Of a stretch of DNA of 64,000 nt, positions 30,016-38,917 are shown piece by piece. A program made the position numbers and the translations under genes. Below the pieces are notes generated by a model that was given only the letters and a program-made list of their open reading frames with translations, ran no database searches and was not told the DNA's origin. Within the stretch, counting starts at the first letter, position 1. Every line of letters begins with the position of its first letter. This stretch comes from Haliovirga abyssi (GTDB lineage: Bacteria; Fusobacteriota; Fusobacteriia; Fusobacteriales; Haliovirgaceae), in contig NZ_AP027059.1 in the NCBI RefSeq assembly GCF_030295325.1, positions 2,356,001 to 2,420,000 on the forward strand. The letters are read 5' to 3'.

Positions 30016-31000
30016 ATACTTTTTTATAAATACTTTTTAATTTTTCTCCTATTATTTTTAAATCTCTTTCTTCTGCTGTTTTTCTTCCATTTTCAACTAT
30101 ATTTTTTATCTTATCTTCATCTATCTCACTTATTATTTTTATAAATTCATCTATATTTTTACCTTTAAAAGCATTTTTATTATTATTTAACCATTTTTCA
30201 TATACAGGAATATCTCTTACAATTACAGGTGTTTTCATTGATAATGCTTCTAATACTACGATTCCTTCATTTTCTTCATATGTAGGAAAAAAGAAAGCTT
30301 TTGCTTCTGAATAAGCACCTAAAATTATTTCATTTGAAACATATCCTGGAAACTTCACATTTTCAGGTGGATTTTTCATTAATTTCTGTACATCTCTTGG
30401 TAAAAGTGATGCCATTTTAGCTCCAAACCATATAAATTGATAATCTGGTAATTTTTTTGCCACTTCACAAAAATCAAATATCCCTTTTCTTCTAAATGGC
30501 AACCCTACACATATAATAAGCGGTTTATTTAATGGATATTCTTCTTTAAACTTATCTGCTAATTCTCTATTTTTTATAAATTTGTTTGTATCCACTCCAT
30601 TTGATACTACATCTATATTTTTATCTATACCATAACTTTTTATTAAATTTTTTGTATATTCACTTGGAGATATTAAAGAATCTGCTTGTGAATATAATTT
30701 TATTAATCTTTTTTTTATAAAAGGTGATATCATATTACTTAATACAAAGCTATTTCTAAAATCTTCAAATGTTGTATGGGTATGATATATCACAGGAATT
30801 CCACTTTTTTTAGACTTCTTTAATATTTTATCTGAGCCTGGACCTATTGTATTTATATGAACTACATCATATTTTTCATTTTCATCTGTTGTAAATTCAA
30901 CACCTGCTTGTGTTAATGCTTCTTTTTGATGAGTTAACGCTCTTCCAACGCCTGATTTATTAAATAAACTTTTACCTTCTGAATATAATAATACTTTCAC
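30002..31000 (-). CDS. Group 4 glycosyltransferase (GT-B)
   Basis: 332 aa. N-terminal KSGVGRALTHQKEAL, central VSNGVDTNKF and VGLPFRRKG, and the C-terminal E-x7-E motif in EENEGIVVLEALSMKTPVI define a retaining GT4 transferase using a nucleotide-sugar donor. The general shape resembles the glycolipid-type transferases of low-GC and fusobacterial genomes (transfer to diacylglycerol), but the acceptor cannot be read. No signal peptide; probably membrane-associated. Single-gene unit, its 3' end overlapping a repeat element. Confidence 0.85.
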   Translation of the reverse strand: MKVLLYSEGKSLFNKSGVGRALTHQKEALTQAGVEFTTDENEKYDVVHINTIGPGSDKILKKSKKSGIPVIYHTHTTFEDFRNSFVLSNMISPFIKKRLIKLYSQADSLISPSEYTKNLIKSYGIDKNIDVVSNGVDTNKFIKNRELADKFKEEYPLNKPLIICVGLPFRRKGIFDFCEVAKKLPDYQFIWFGAKMASLLPRDVQKLMKNPPENVKFPGYVSNEIILGAYSEAKAFFFPTYEENEGIVVLEALSMKTPVIVRDIPVYEKWLNNNKNAFKGKNIDEFIKIISEIDEDKIKNIVENGRKTAEERDLKIIGEKLKSIYKKVLKNV

Positions 31001-31092
31001 TTTTCCTCCTAAGTTATATATTTGTTCATTTTATTATACTCTTTATAATGGTTTTTTTCAAGATTTAATTCTTGTCTTTGATGATATACAAC

Positions 31093-31147
31093 AAAATAGA
31101 ACTATAAAAATCAATAATGGTATGATTGATTTTTATAGTTCTATTTT
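31093..31147. terminator. Perfect 23-bp inverted repeat, likely terminator
   Basis: Arms 31093-31115 and 31125-31147 are exact complements with a 9-nt loop; all AT-rich, with T-runs on the plus strand side. It lies between the glycosyltransferase promoter region and the jetD relic. Its size is unusual for a terminator and it may belong to the decayed mobile DNA beside it. Confidence 0.55.
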
Positions 31148-31253
31148 ATAATTTTTTTATATAATTCTCTTTATTATATTGAACTTTAAAATAATTAAAA
31201 ATTTCTATAAATACAACTGGATTATCTAGTATAAAATCTGATTTGAATAGTTA
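31146..31253 (-). pseudogene. Relic of a jetD-like (Wadjet) gene
   Basis: The minus strand reads DNPVVFIEIFNYFKVQYN followed without break by KENYIKKL and a stop. The intact JetD at 38918 has ENPAVFIEIFNYFKVEYN and, about 60 residues later, YNRENYIKNL. The two pieces are joined here by an internal deletion of roughly 190 nt. At DNA level a 42-nt stretch differs at only about four positions from 39.3 kb. There is no start and no remaining toprim motif. It shows that a second Wadjet-type locus, or a copied piece of this one, once lay here. Confidence 0.75.
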
Positions 31254-31291
31254 ATTTTTGTTAAAATTATTGAAATTAGCATTAGATTATT

Positions 31292-31400
31292 AAACTCCCA
31301 AATGGTAGTTTTCTAAAAACCACTACATATAGTTTCATAAAACCTTTTGAACACTACATGTAGCGGTATGAAGAAAACTAAATACTTTTTTGTGGGTCAA
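31292..31400. mobile_element. MITE-like palindromic element
   Basis: About 105 bp whose ends (CTCCCAAATGGTAGTTTTCT on one side, complement of GACCCACAAAAAAGTATTTA on the other) and inner segments (ACCACTACATATAG against ACCGCTACATGTAG) form an imperfect inverted repeat. A related end occurs alone at 52233. No ORF inside. Confidence 0.45.
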
Positions 31401-31529
31401 TCGTTATATAATATATAATGAATAGACTTATTAATTTGTGATGAATAGGGCTATCTTCTAAATCCATAACTTCCCCCTCAAATTTTGATACTCTAAATTC
31501 GAACTGTTACTTTCCTTAATAGCTTATCC

Positions 31530-33938
31530 TTATTTATCAAAAGCTTTGAATTTTTTTATCATAAAAGGTGTTAAAAAATAATCTGTAAACAAAGCAAAAC
31601 TTAGACCACATATCACAGTAATTCCCAAATTGACATACATTTTCACAGGTGAAGAAATAAACATACCATATGTAAATATCAAAATCACTGTTGTAAGAGT
31701 AATTGCTTTTCCTATATCAAGAAATGTATTTTTTATCGCTATATCATACTCCCCTGTTTTTTCATAGTTAAATTTCATCTGATTAATAAAATGAATCGTA
31801 TCATCAACTGAAATACCAATAATCATAGGCATAATCGTAACAGTCATAAAATCAAGAGGAAAATCAAAGTAACCCATAACTCCACCGATAACAACCAGTG
31901 GCAATACATTTGGAATCATCCCGATTAATCCAACTTTTATGCTGCCAAAAACTATCATTAACAGTACAGCTATAACTCCAATTGCAACAAATAATGATAT
32001 TAATTGTCCTTTCACTAGGTATTGTGACATTTTTGCAAACTGAGTAGCTCCTCCTGTAAATTCCGGTTTCATATCTGGAAAATATTCTCTTACTTTTTTT
32101 GTTATTAAGTCATACTCATTCATAAATTCTTTTGACTTAAAATCTGACATTTCAACTTGAATTCTAAAATATGAAGATTTATCATCACTTTTTTCAAGAG
32201 TTTTCACTCCTTTTTCAAAAATATCGAAACCTAAATCATCTACTTCTTCAGCGTAATTTATCCAACTTCTTGCTTCATCTCCACCTGAAGTATCATACAG
32301 AAACATTAGCTGAGAAATTGTTTCTTTACTATCTGGTATTTTGTAATATTCTTTGTTACCATCATTTACTACCTGGTTTAACTCCTTTAAAATGTCAATA
32401 AAAGATGTAGTTCGTTTTGTCAAAGGCTGCTTGTTTATATACTTAATAATTTTTTCCATATTTTTCATATTTTTAGGATTTTTTAAACTGTCAAAATCTT
32501 TAAATGGTAAAGTTATATCATATGAATATATTGTCCCAATCTTTGAGTTTCCTGTTTCATATGCCTCTTTTACATACGGAACTTTTAGCCCCATTGTTTT
32601 CATCATATCAACATCTACATTTAGCTTTGTAATACCAAATCCAATTATTCCAAGAAAAATTGTCATAACAAAAAGTATTTTTGTAATATTTTTTTGTCCC
32701 CATTCACCAACATTCATAAAAAAAATATCTAATTTACTAAATTCCTTGATATTTTTATTTTTCTTCACTTTTCCAAAACTTAAAAATATCGGCAATAATA
32801 TAAGTGTATAAATATATACTGTTGAAATTACAGCTCCGCATGTATAGCCGATCCATCTGATTGTCATTACATTTGTAAAAATCATTGAAAGAAATGCAAC
32901 TATTGTTGTTAGCGCTGTAAATAATAATGGCCAGCCTGTATGTTCTATTGCATAAATTGCAGCTTTTTTTCTATCTCTTGTTATTGCCAATCCTCTTTTA
33001 AATGTATTAAATATATGAATAGAGTACCCAACGGAAACACCTATTCCTAAATACAGCGGTAGTGTAACAGACATCATCTGTATTTTTATTCCAAGAAGTC
33101 CCATAAATCCAAACGGAATTAAAATACTTAGTATCATTGTAGCTGACGGGATTATAACTCCACGAAATGACCTTAAGGTTATCATCAGAAGAATTATTGA
33201 GGCTATAAGTGCAAGTATTATTCTCTGACCCATCTCCTTTCCTAAAAACTCTGTCTCTTCAAGTTCGAGAATAGGCGCTCCTGTTGCTCTGATTTTTATT
33301 CCTTTTTTATTAAACTCTGGCATTTTTAGAATATTTTTTATTTCTTTAGCTACCATCGCTGATGGTGGATTCCTTATATCAAAATCATCTGGAAATGGTT
33401 TTAATTTTAGTATTAACCATGTTTGTTTTGAATCATCAGATACAATTTTATTAACAAGATTTTTCTTGCTAAGTACTTTTTTCCTAATCATTTCCAATTT
33501 CTCACTCTTTTTAGGAATAACGCTTGGCACGATATCAATTATTTCCATCTTGTCATTTGAGCCTTGAATATACTCAAATTCTGTAAGTGATATAACCGGA
33601 TTCTGCGAAGAAACATAAGGTACTTTTTCTACTAGAACATCCCCTAAATTTCGTATTACTTTTAACGTTTCATAATTAAATACATCTTTTGATTCAATTA
33701 AAAAAGCAACATATTCATTATTTCCAAACCTTTCTTCAAACTTTTCCTTTTGCTGTAAAAAAGGGTCTTTTTTATCAAACCAGCTGTCTGGAGAAACATC
33801 CATTGACATTTTGCCTAGACCGAAAAAAGCTATCATCGTGAGTAAAGTTATTATTCCCAGAAAAATGAATCTTTTTTTTATTAGTTTTTCTCCAAACTTT
33901 TTAAACCCTTTATTTATCTTTGATATATTTATTCCCAT
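31530..33938 (-). CDS. RND/MMPL-family exporter
   Basis: 802 aa with twelve predicted membrane helices in two halves: helix 1 at about 25-47, a large periplasmic loop, five helices at about 238-400, then the same pattern again from about 418. MMPL-type signatures such as LGIGVSVGYSIHIFNTFKRG and IGISVDDTIHFINQMK (acidic residues of the proton path) are present. It belongs to the single-component RND exporters for lipids or hydrophobic compounds. It is the last gene of a three-gene operon with an outer-membrane-type protein and a LolA-like protein. This trio is often seen together in other genomes; the exported molecule is unknown. Confidence 0.85.
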   Translation of the reverse strand: MGINISKINKGFKKFGEKLIKKRFIFLGIITLLTMIAFFGLGKMSMDVSPDSWFDKKDPFLQQKEKFEERFGNNEYVAFLIESKDVFNYETLKVIRNLGDVLVEKVPYVSSQNPVISLTEFEYIQGSNDKMEIIDIVPSVIPKKSEKLEMIRKKVLSKKNLVNKIVSDDSKQTWLILKLKPFPDDFDIRNPPSAMVAKEIKNILKMPEFNKKGIKIRATGAPILELEETEFLGKEMGQRIILALIASIILLMITLRSFRGVIIPSATMILSILIPFGFMGLLGIKIQMMSVTLPLYLGIGVSVGYSIHIFNTFKRGLAITRDRKKAAIYAIEHTGWPLLFTALTTIVAFLSMIFTNVMTIRWIGYTCGAVISTVYIYTLILLPIFLSFGKVKKNKNIKEFSKLDIFFMNVGEWGQKNITKILFVMTIFLGIIGFGITKLNVDVDMMKTMGLKVPYVKEAYETGNSKIGTIYSYDITLPFKDFDSLKNPKNMKNMEKIIKYINKQPLTKRTTSFIDILKELNQVVNDGNKEYYKIPDSKETISQLMFLYDTSGGDEARSWINYAEEVDDLGFDIFEKGVKTLEKSDDKSSYFRIQVEMSDFKSKEFMNEYDLITKKVREYFPDMKPEFTGGATQFAKMSQYLVKGQLISLFVAIGVIAVLLMIVFGSIKVGLIGMIPNVLPLVVIGGVMGYFDFPLDFMTVTIMPMIIGISVDDTIHFINQMKFNYEKTGEYDIAIKNTFLDIGKAITLTTVILIFTYGMFISSPVKMYVNLGITVICGLSFALFTDYFLTPFMIKKFKAFDK

Positions 33939-33948
33939 TTTTTCCCCC

Positions 33949-35127
33949 TTAAAAATTATAAGTTGTTTTTAAAGACAACTTTGTATTTTCTTGTTTTATT
34001 GAAATCCCTGTTTCAAAGTTAATATTATCATTTATTGAATATTTTACCATCGGTGTTATCTCCCATACTTCAGATGATAGATTAATATAACCTGACATAG
34101 ACATTGTCAGCAGGTCATTAAATATTGTTTTGGAAAAAGATGATATTAAAAAAGGTTCCTCTTTTTTTCTTGAAATAGAGTCGTTATAATTAAATATTCT
34201 ATCCCCTCCAAATGCCAAACTACCTCCAAGGCTATTCCCAAAATTAAATTCACATACAAGAGCATAACCTATATAATCTTTTTCAATTGCTCCATTACTA
34301 CCATTTAAACCTACTTTTTCAAAACTTTTTTCAAAAAAATACCCAGTTTCTCCTCTAAGCACCATACTGCCAATTTTTTTTGAAAAATCCATTCCTAGCA
34401 TTTTCTCTTTACCAAAAGTTACTTTCTTATTAATTTTATCATAAATAGGGAAATCATTTATCCCTTTAAATGCCATCAAGCTGATTTCAGTTGTACCAAG
34501 GTATTTTTTATATTTCACACCTACTTCTATGTTTTTTAAATTCACTGAAGGAGTTATGACATTGTATTTCTGATTATCAATTTCTAAATTACTCACTGGT
34601 GAAACAGGAATTATAATAAAATTCAATTCAGAACTATTTTTTAATATATCTACTTTTATTGCATTAACTGGAACTTTTAAATCATTGTATTCGAAACTAT
34701 ATCCAGAAACAAGATTTACAGGATTTATTATATCAACAATCTGTGCACCATCTACAACTCCCCATTCTATTATTTGCCTACCTATTCTTATTGAAAAAAC
34801 ATCATTAACATAATCGTAATACAGTTCTTTAAGATCAAGTGAAGGATTTTTCCTATTATCAAACAAAGTTTCCAATGAGATAAAAAGGTCCTTTTTTTTC
34901 AATTCCGAATAAAGCTTTAATTCTGAAAGATTTATTTTTCCAGATTTTTCTATTTCAACAATATTTGTATTTCTTAGCGAACCACTTATTTCCCAATTTG
35001 ATTTTTCTTCATTATATCCTGACTGCGAACTATTAATATCCAAACCTATAAAATCAAAGTTTTCCTCTCCAAAAGATATTAATGCAAAACTAAAAAACAA
35101 AATTGCTACTATTAATTTTTTTTTCAA
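33949..35127 (-). CDS. Outer-membrane beta-barrel protein of an RND exporter operon
   Basis: 392 aa with a cleavable signal (KKKLIVAILFFSFALISFGEE). The mature part is all beta-strand-like, with motifs reminiscent of the DUF1302-type barrel proteins (VFSIRIGRQIIEWGVVDGAQIVDIINPVN) and a C-terminal Phe (KTTYNF) as in outer-membrane barrels. It sits between the LolA-like gene (11 nt) and the RND exporter (10 nt). Probably the outer-membrane or barrel partner of the exporter. Confidence 0.75.
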   Translation of the reverse strand: MKKKLIVAILFFSFALISFGEENFDFIGLDINSSQSGYNEEKSNWEISGSLRNTNIVEIEKSGKINLSELKLYSELKKKDLFISLETLFDNRKNPSLDLKELYYDYVNDVFSIRIGRQIIEWGVVDGAQIVDIINPVNLVSGYSFEYNDLKVPVNAIKVDILKNSSELNFIIIPVSPVSNLEIDNQKYNVITPSVNLKNIEVGVKYKKYLGTTEISLMAFKGINDFPIYDKINKKVTFGKEKMLGMDFSKKIGSMVLRGETGYFFEKSFEKVGLNGSNGAIEKDYIGYALVCEFNFGNSLGGSLAFGGDRIFNYNDSISRKKEEPFLISSFSKTIFNDLLTMSMSGYINLSSEVWEITPMVKYSINDNINFETGISIKQENTKLSLKTTYNF

Positions 35128-35138
35128 TTTTTCCTCCT

Positions 35139-35960
35139 TTATTTTCTATAAAAAGTTGAAGGTAAAAAGAGCTTTTTATCCATTTGTTTAGGATAATTTA
35201 TCTCTAAAAGAAATATATAAGTAGAATGTCCTGTCTGGACATTTTTCATGGCCATATCCTTTATATACCAGTATTTTCCACTTTTATTTATACTGCTTCC
35301 ACCTTCTTTTGATCTCAAGTTCTTTGTAGTCAACACTTTAAATAGTTTATTATCCCTATCATAATATTCTACTTTTGCTATTACCATATTATCTTTTCTA
35401 ATCCAAAAAATTCTTTTACTATAAATTTCATATTTATTCAATTGTTTTGGAATAGATTCTATTATGTAACATTCCTTACCATCTATAATACTCTCTTTGG
35501 AATTAACAAAATTAAAATTATCCTTCTGTAACTCTAATTCCCCCAGGTCATCCAGTGTAAAATCTGAACCCATAAAGCTAGCATTCTTGTCATTTCTTGA
35601 AGAGGATATCTGTCTTGGAGCCCCTTTTTTTATTCCCGGCAAAGATAACCATGTAATATCCTCCTTATTATTAACATCATAATCCCACATTAACATAGAA
35701 GTTCCTTTTACTTCAGCAGGAGCTATGAATTTAAAACAGCTTTCACTTTTATTTTCCCCATCTATTTTTTTAGAATAGCCAATAAATTCTCTCACTCTTT
35801 TTCTATTTTTCTTATCAACTAAAATCATTTTTTGCCTCGAATATTGGAATTCTGCTGCTTCTTTTCCTTTGGCTTTTTCCATAACTTCATAAGCTGACAT
35901 TCCAAAAACAGTAGTTCCTAATATTCCCAACAAAGTTAAATAAAATAATACTTTCCTCAT
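35139..35960 (-). CDS. Outer-membrane lipoprotein-sorting-like (LolA-fold) protein
   Basis: 273 aa with a signal peptide (LFYLTLLGILGTTVFG). The sequence fits the periplasmic LolA-like half-barrel family often annotated as outer membrane lipoprotein-sorting protein: AYEVMEKAKGKEAAEFQYSRQKMILVD, ESCFKFIAPAEVKGTSMLMWDYD, and GSDFTLDDLGELEL. It probably shuttles a lipidic substrate for the RND exporter encoded downstream. First gene of the operon; a copy of the dispersed repeat lies just upstream. Confidence 0.8.
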   Translation of the reverse strand: MRKVLFYLTLLGILGTTVFGMSAYEVMEKAKGKEAAEFQYSRQKMILVDKKNRKRVREFIGYSKKIDGENKSESCFKFIAPAEVKGTSMLMWDYDVNNKEDITWLSLPGIKKGAPRQISSSRNDKNASFMGSDFTLDDLGELELQKDNFNFVNSKESIIDGKECYIIESIPKQLNKYEIYSKRIFWIRKDNMVIAKVEYYDRDNKLFKVLTTKNLRSKEGGSSINKSGKYWYIKDMAMKNVQTGHSTYIFLLEINYPKQMDKKLFLPSTFYRK

Positions 35961-36012
35961 CTTTTTCCCTCCTAATTTTTTTATAATCCCTTATTACTAA
36001 AAACTATATCTA

Positions 36013-36113
36013 AGGAACGGCTTAAAAATTATTTACCCTTTTCATAACAACGTATACAATGGTTATAGCATTTTTGATATGAATTTAGAGTAAGTTATTC
36101 TTTCAACGTTTCT
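36013..36113. repeat. Copy C of the dispersed terminal-inverted-repeat element
   Basis: It starts AGGAACGGCTTAAAAA and aligns over its whole 101 bp with the reverse complement of 59231-59332. It is best conserved in the TTTTTGATATGAATTTAGAG part. It lies between the truncated permease and the LolA-like gene. Confidence 0.65.
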
Positions 36114-36116
36114 CAA

Positions 36117-36467
36117 TTAATCTCGACTTATAATTTCTTTATAGGCTTTTGTAGCTATTGACATCCCAAATATTGCAAAAATAAATAAAATTAGTATTTG
36201 AATTGTCAAATCTCTAGTAAAAACAAATGATCCTTGCTGAGTAAACATTGTCCGAAGCCCTGCCACTAGATAGGTCATTGGATTTATTTTGACAATTATT
36301 CCAAATATTAATGGTAGTTTTTCTGTAGCATACAAAACATTACTAAAAAATAGAAGTGGCATCTGTAGCATAAATATCACCATATAGTATGCACCATTAT
36401 TTTGGGCTTTTGATGCAAAATAAAGGGCAATTCCAGAAAAACCAAATCCAAACAATATTATTAATAC
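36117..36467 (-). pseudogene. Truncated ABC-2 type transporter permease (C-terminal fragment)
   Basis: About 115 residues remain, equal to the last third of an ABC-2 permease: FSGIALYFASKAQNNGAYYMVIFMLQMPLLFFSNVLYATEKLP, INPMTYLVAGLRTMF and a last helix. There is no ATG and no ribosome site at the beginning, and a stop precedes the open part, so the N-terminal helices are lost. No ABC ATPase gene is nearby. This is the residue of a deletion between the exporter operon and the ferredoxin gene. Confidence 0.75.
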
Positions 36468-36496
36468 TTAATATATTATTCATTAATACACCTTCC

Positions 36497-37246
36497 TTAA
36501 AATTTGTACTGCTCTTTTTCCTTTCCTTTTATTCTAAATGCATTTACAGGACAACTATTAACACATCTCATACACGCAACGCAATTTTTACCAATATTTA
36601 CACTGTTGCCATCCACTTTCAAATTGTCTACAGGACAATTTTCTTCACACTTTTTGCAGCCTATACAAACATTAGAATCAACTGACATATTTTTAGTTGC
36701 CCATTTTTTTAAATAATTTTCCATCAAATTAACTAATGGTAAAGTTAACCAATATCTTAATTTCCATGGATTTTTTATCATCTTTTCATTATTAAAAAAT
36801 TTTTCTATTATCTTTTCAACTTTAATTTCTGTTATTTCTTTTGATTCTTTGATTTTCTCTTCTGAAGGAACTTCTCCTGTCCAATTATTTGGCATAGTTA
36901 TCTCTTGCTGAATTATTATCTCAAAACCTTTTTTCTCAAGTATTTTTGCCATTATTTTTAATGCTGGCGGAGTACCTTTTGATCCTAGAGTTGAGGTCAA
37001 TATCGCCTTTTTTCCCTTTGAAATATTTACATTTTTTTCAACCCAGTCAACATAAATTTTTGGAAAAAATTCTGCATAAATTGGTGCACTGAAAATATAA
37101 AAATCATACTTATCTTCAAAATTTTCACTACTATCAATTGCCTGTAAATCTACACTTACTCCTTTCGCATCAAACTTTTCTTTGAATTTTTCCATAAGAA
37201 ACTTTGTATTTCCTGTTCCCGAAAAATAAATTCCTAAACCTTTCAT
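36497..37246 (-). CDS. EFR1-family flavodoxin-ferredoxin fusion protein
   Basis: 249 aa. The N-terminal 150 residues are a flavodoxin fold with the FMN-phosphate loop YFSGTGNTKF and FSAPIYAEF. The C-terminus has two [4Fe-4S] motifs, CIGCKKCEENCP and CVACMRCVNSCP. This arrangement is that of the EFR1 family of iron-sulfur flavoproteins, soluble electron carriers of unknown partner. Its promoter contains the same 19-bp-spaced dyad as the merR promoter at 38829, so it is very likely a target of that MerR regulator. Confidence 0.85.
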   Translation of the reverse strand: MKGLGIYFSGTGNTKFLMEKFKEKFDAKGVSVDLQAIDSSENFEDKYDFYIFSAPIYAEFFPKIYVDWVEKNVNISKGKKAILTSTLGSKGTPPALKIMAKILEKKGFEIIIQQEITMPNNWTGEVPSEEKIKESKEITEIKVEKIIEKFFNNEKMIKNPWKLRYWLTLPLVNLMENYLKKWATKNMSVDSNVCIGCKKCEENCPVDNLKVDGNSVNIGKNCVACMRCVNSCPVNAFRIKGKEKEQYKF

Positions 37247-37337
37247 TTTTTTAACCCTCCTTTTTTCATAACAATAAACTGCTTTCTTCCCACCTATTTT
37301 CTCTTCACTTTTTTATCGCCTCCACCTTATTAATAAA

Positions 37338-37368
37338 AGTATACACCGTTACGTTACGTAATGTGCAA
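37338..37368 (-). promoter_or_regulatory. MerR-type promoter of the EFR1 gene
   Basis: TTGCAC (37368-37363) and TATACT (37343-37338) are 19 nt apart, the long spacer typical of MerR-activated promoters. The dyad TTACGTAACGTAA lies in the spacer. It closely matches 38829-38859. Confidence 0.8.
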
Positions 37369-37422
37369 GAGGCTTTTTTATTTTTTTAATAGGTATATAA
37401 AACATTATAATTTAACAAAAAT

Positions 37423-37477
37423 AAAAAAAGCTGACCCAAAAGTATATTATTGCATTACTTTTGAATACAGCCTTTTT
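37423..37477 (-). terminator. Terminator of the merR-membrane protein operon
   Basis: A long imperfect stem (37423-37444 with 37456-37477; AAAAGTA and AAAAAAAGCTG are mirrored) is followed by a T-run on the minus strand. It lies 25 nt after the stop of the 37502 gene. Confidence 0.7.
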
Positions 37478-37501
37478 AATTATTCGAATATAAATATATA
37501 T

Positions 37502-38062
37502 CTATTTATTAGTCTTTTTTCTTAATTTTAAAAATAACGTTTTTATTGGTAAAAATATTGTAAATAAACATGCAAATATTAATACAGGCATCTGAAATAT
37601 TCCTTTGATTAAGGTAATCCAGAATTGTACTTTAAATATTAGGTCACTTGAATCAATTCCATTTAGTAATAAACTTCTTATAAAAACATCTTCTCCCATA
37701 TCCAACATAGCAATTAACATAGGTAATCCCAGTCCCAGTAACCATAGTTTTCTTCCTCTCCACTTTAGTATGTTATATCCAAAGTATACCAAAACACATA
37801 TAAAGAAAATGGAATAGAATAAAACAAATCCAAAATCCAGAGGAATAAGCTTAGAAATATATAGTTTTATCTCTGAAGGGGAATAAGATCCCAGTAATTC
37901 TATAATTTTGTCTTTTGGAGCTCCTATCTGATCGTCAATCATTCTTCCCATTAAGGATCCTGGTTGAGTGAAAAAGTAAGCAGAGTATAGACTAAACATA
38001 ATAAGCGATAGAATTATTCCTTTCCACGTGGTTAATACCTTTTTAATTATACTGTTTTTCAT
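37502..38062 (-). CDS. Four-helix membrane protein of unknown function (MerR operon)
   Basis: The best start is the ATG at 38062 (186 aa), preceded by TAAGGAGGAGAAA; an upstream in-frame ATG at 38086 overlaps merR without a ribosome site. Helices at about 11-30, 76-98, 108-128 and 146-172 are separated by a loop that contains a short amphipathic stretch. I recognise no family. It is co-transcribed with the MerR regulator, 10 nt apart, so it is probably the effector gene of the same stress or drug response as the EFR1 protein. Confidence 0.7.
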   Translation of the reverse strand: MKNSIIKKVLTTWKGIILSLIMFSLYSAYFFTQPGSLMGRMIDDQIGAPKDKIIELLGSYSPSEIKLYISKLIPLDFGFVLFYSIFFICVLVYFGYNILKWRGRKLWLLGLGLPMLIAMLDMGEDVFIRSLLLNGIDSSDLIFKVQFWITLIKGIFQMPVLIFACLFTIFLPIKTLFLKLRKKTNK

Positions 38063-38072
38063 TTTCTCCTCC

Positions 38073-38807
38073 TTATTTTTTTTCAATAAGCTTTTTACTA
38101 ATAAACATTTCGAGTTTATCCATGTTTATTCCTTTTATTTCTGGCATATCTTGAGTTTTAATCATCTCATTCAACAAATCAAAATTTTTCTTTATACTCT
38201 CTTGATCTACCTTTCCCCATAACACTTTAATAAATTCTTTTAATGCATTCACAATTTCATCTCTATCTTCTTGTTTAACATTGTCAATCTCTGTTAAACT
38301 AACAACTTTTAATGCTGAAAATAGTCTATCGTGTATTTCCTTATTTTGATCTTCAAGATGTAATACTTCTTGTAAAATATCTTCTGGAAAATATTTTTTC
38401 ATAATTTCCTTATGACTTGCCATCTTTAGCTTTTCATATATTCCAAAAATATCAAGTTCTCCACTTTGTACCTCATCTGTGTGTTCAATTGCAAAATCTA
38501 TTTTTTTTACAACTGATTTAAAGTCTCTTATTTTTTCAAGCAATCCTTCTTTTTGAGCTTTTAAAATATTTACCAAGTTTACATCAGGTTTGATTAAATA
38601 ACGGCTAATTTCCTTCAAGGAAAAACCAATCATTTTCATTCCCTGAATTATTTGAAGCTGTTTAATATCCTCCAGCATATAAGCTCTATGTCCATTATCC
38701 AATATTTTACTTGGTTTTAAAAGTCCTATCTGATCATAGTATCTAAGAGTCCTTACTGTTACACCAGCCATTTTTGCTAATTCCCCCGTTTTAAGCAATT
38801 TTTCCAT
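38073..38807 (-). CDS. MerR-family transcription regulator
   Basis: 244 aa. The N-terminal MerR HTH is clear: LLKTGELAKMAGVTVRTLRYYDQIGLLKPSKI and GHRAYMLEDIKQLQIIQGMKMIGFSLKEI. A coiled-coil dimer helix follows, then an all-helical C-terminal domain of about 120 residues with no conserved metal-binding cysteines, like TipA-type drug-sensing regulators. It is expressed from its own MerR-type promoter (38829-38859) with a near-identical operator to the one before the EFR1 gene. Start at 38807 with GGGAGGTGAT ribosome site. Confidence 0.9.
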   Translation of the reverse strand: MEKLLKTGELAKMAGVTVRTLRYYDQIGLLKPSKILDNGHRAYMLEDIKQLQIIQGMKMIGFSLKEISRYLIKPDVNLVNILKAQKEGLLEKIRDFKSVVKKIDFAIEHTDEVQSGELDIFGIYEKLKMASHKEIMKKYFPEDILQEVLHLEDQNKEIHDRLFSALKVVSLTEIDNVKQEDRDEIVNALKEFIKVLWGKVDQESIKKNFDLLNEMIKTQDMPEIKGINMDKLEMFISKKLIEKK

Positions 38808-38828
38808 TTTTTATCACCTCCCATATTA

Positions 38829-38859
38829 AGTATACAGCATAACGTTGCGTAACGTGCAA
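38829..38859 (-). promoter_or_regulatory. MerR-type promoter of the merR gene
   Basis: TTGCAC (38859-38854) and TATACT (38834-38829) with a 19-nt spacer containing the dyad GTTACGCAACGTTA. Same layout as 37338-37368, indicating autoregulation. Confidence 0.8.
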
Positions 38860-38917
38860 GAAAAAATTAAAAGCAACATTATTTATTACAATATTCCTAA
38901 ATTTTGCGGTCAAATAT

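Noticed and set aside
31254-31529. Gap beside the jetD relic searched for a complete small gene
   Set aside because: Only the MITE-like palindrome was found; frames are short and without ribosome sites.
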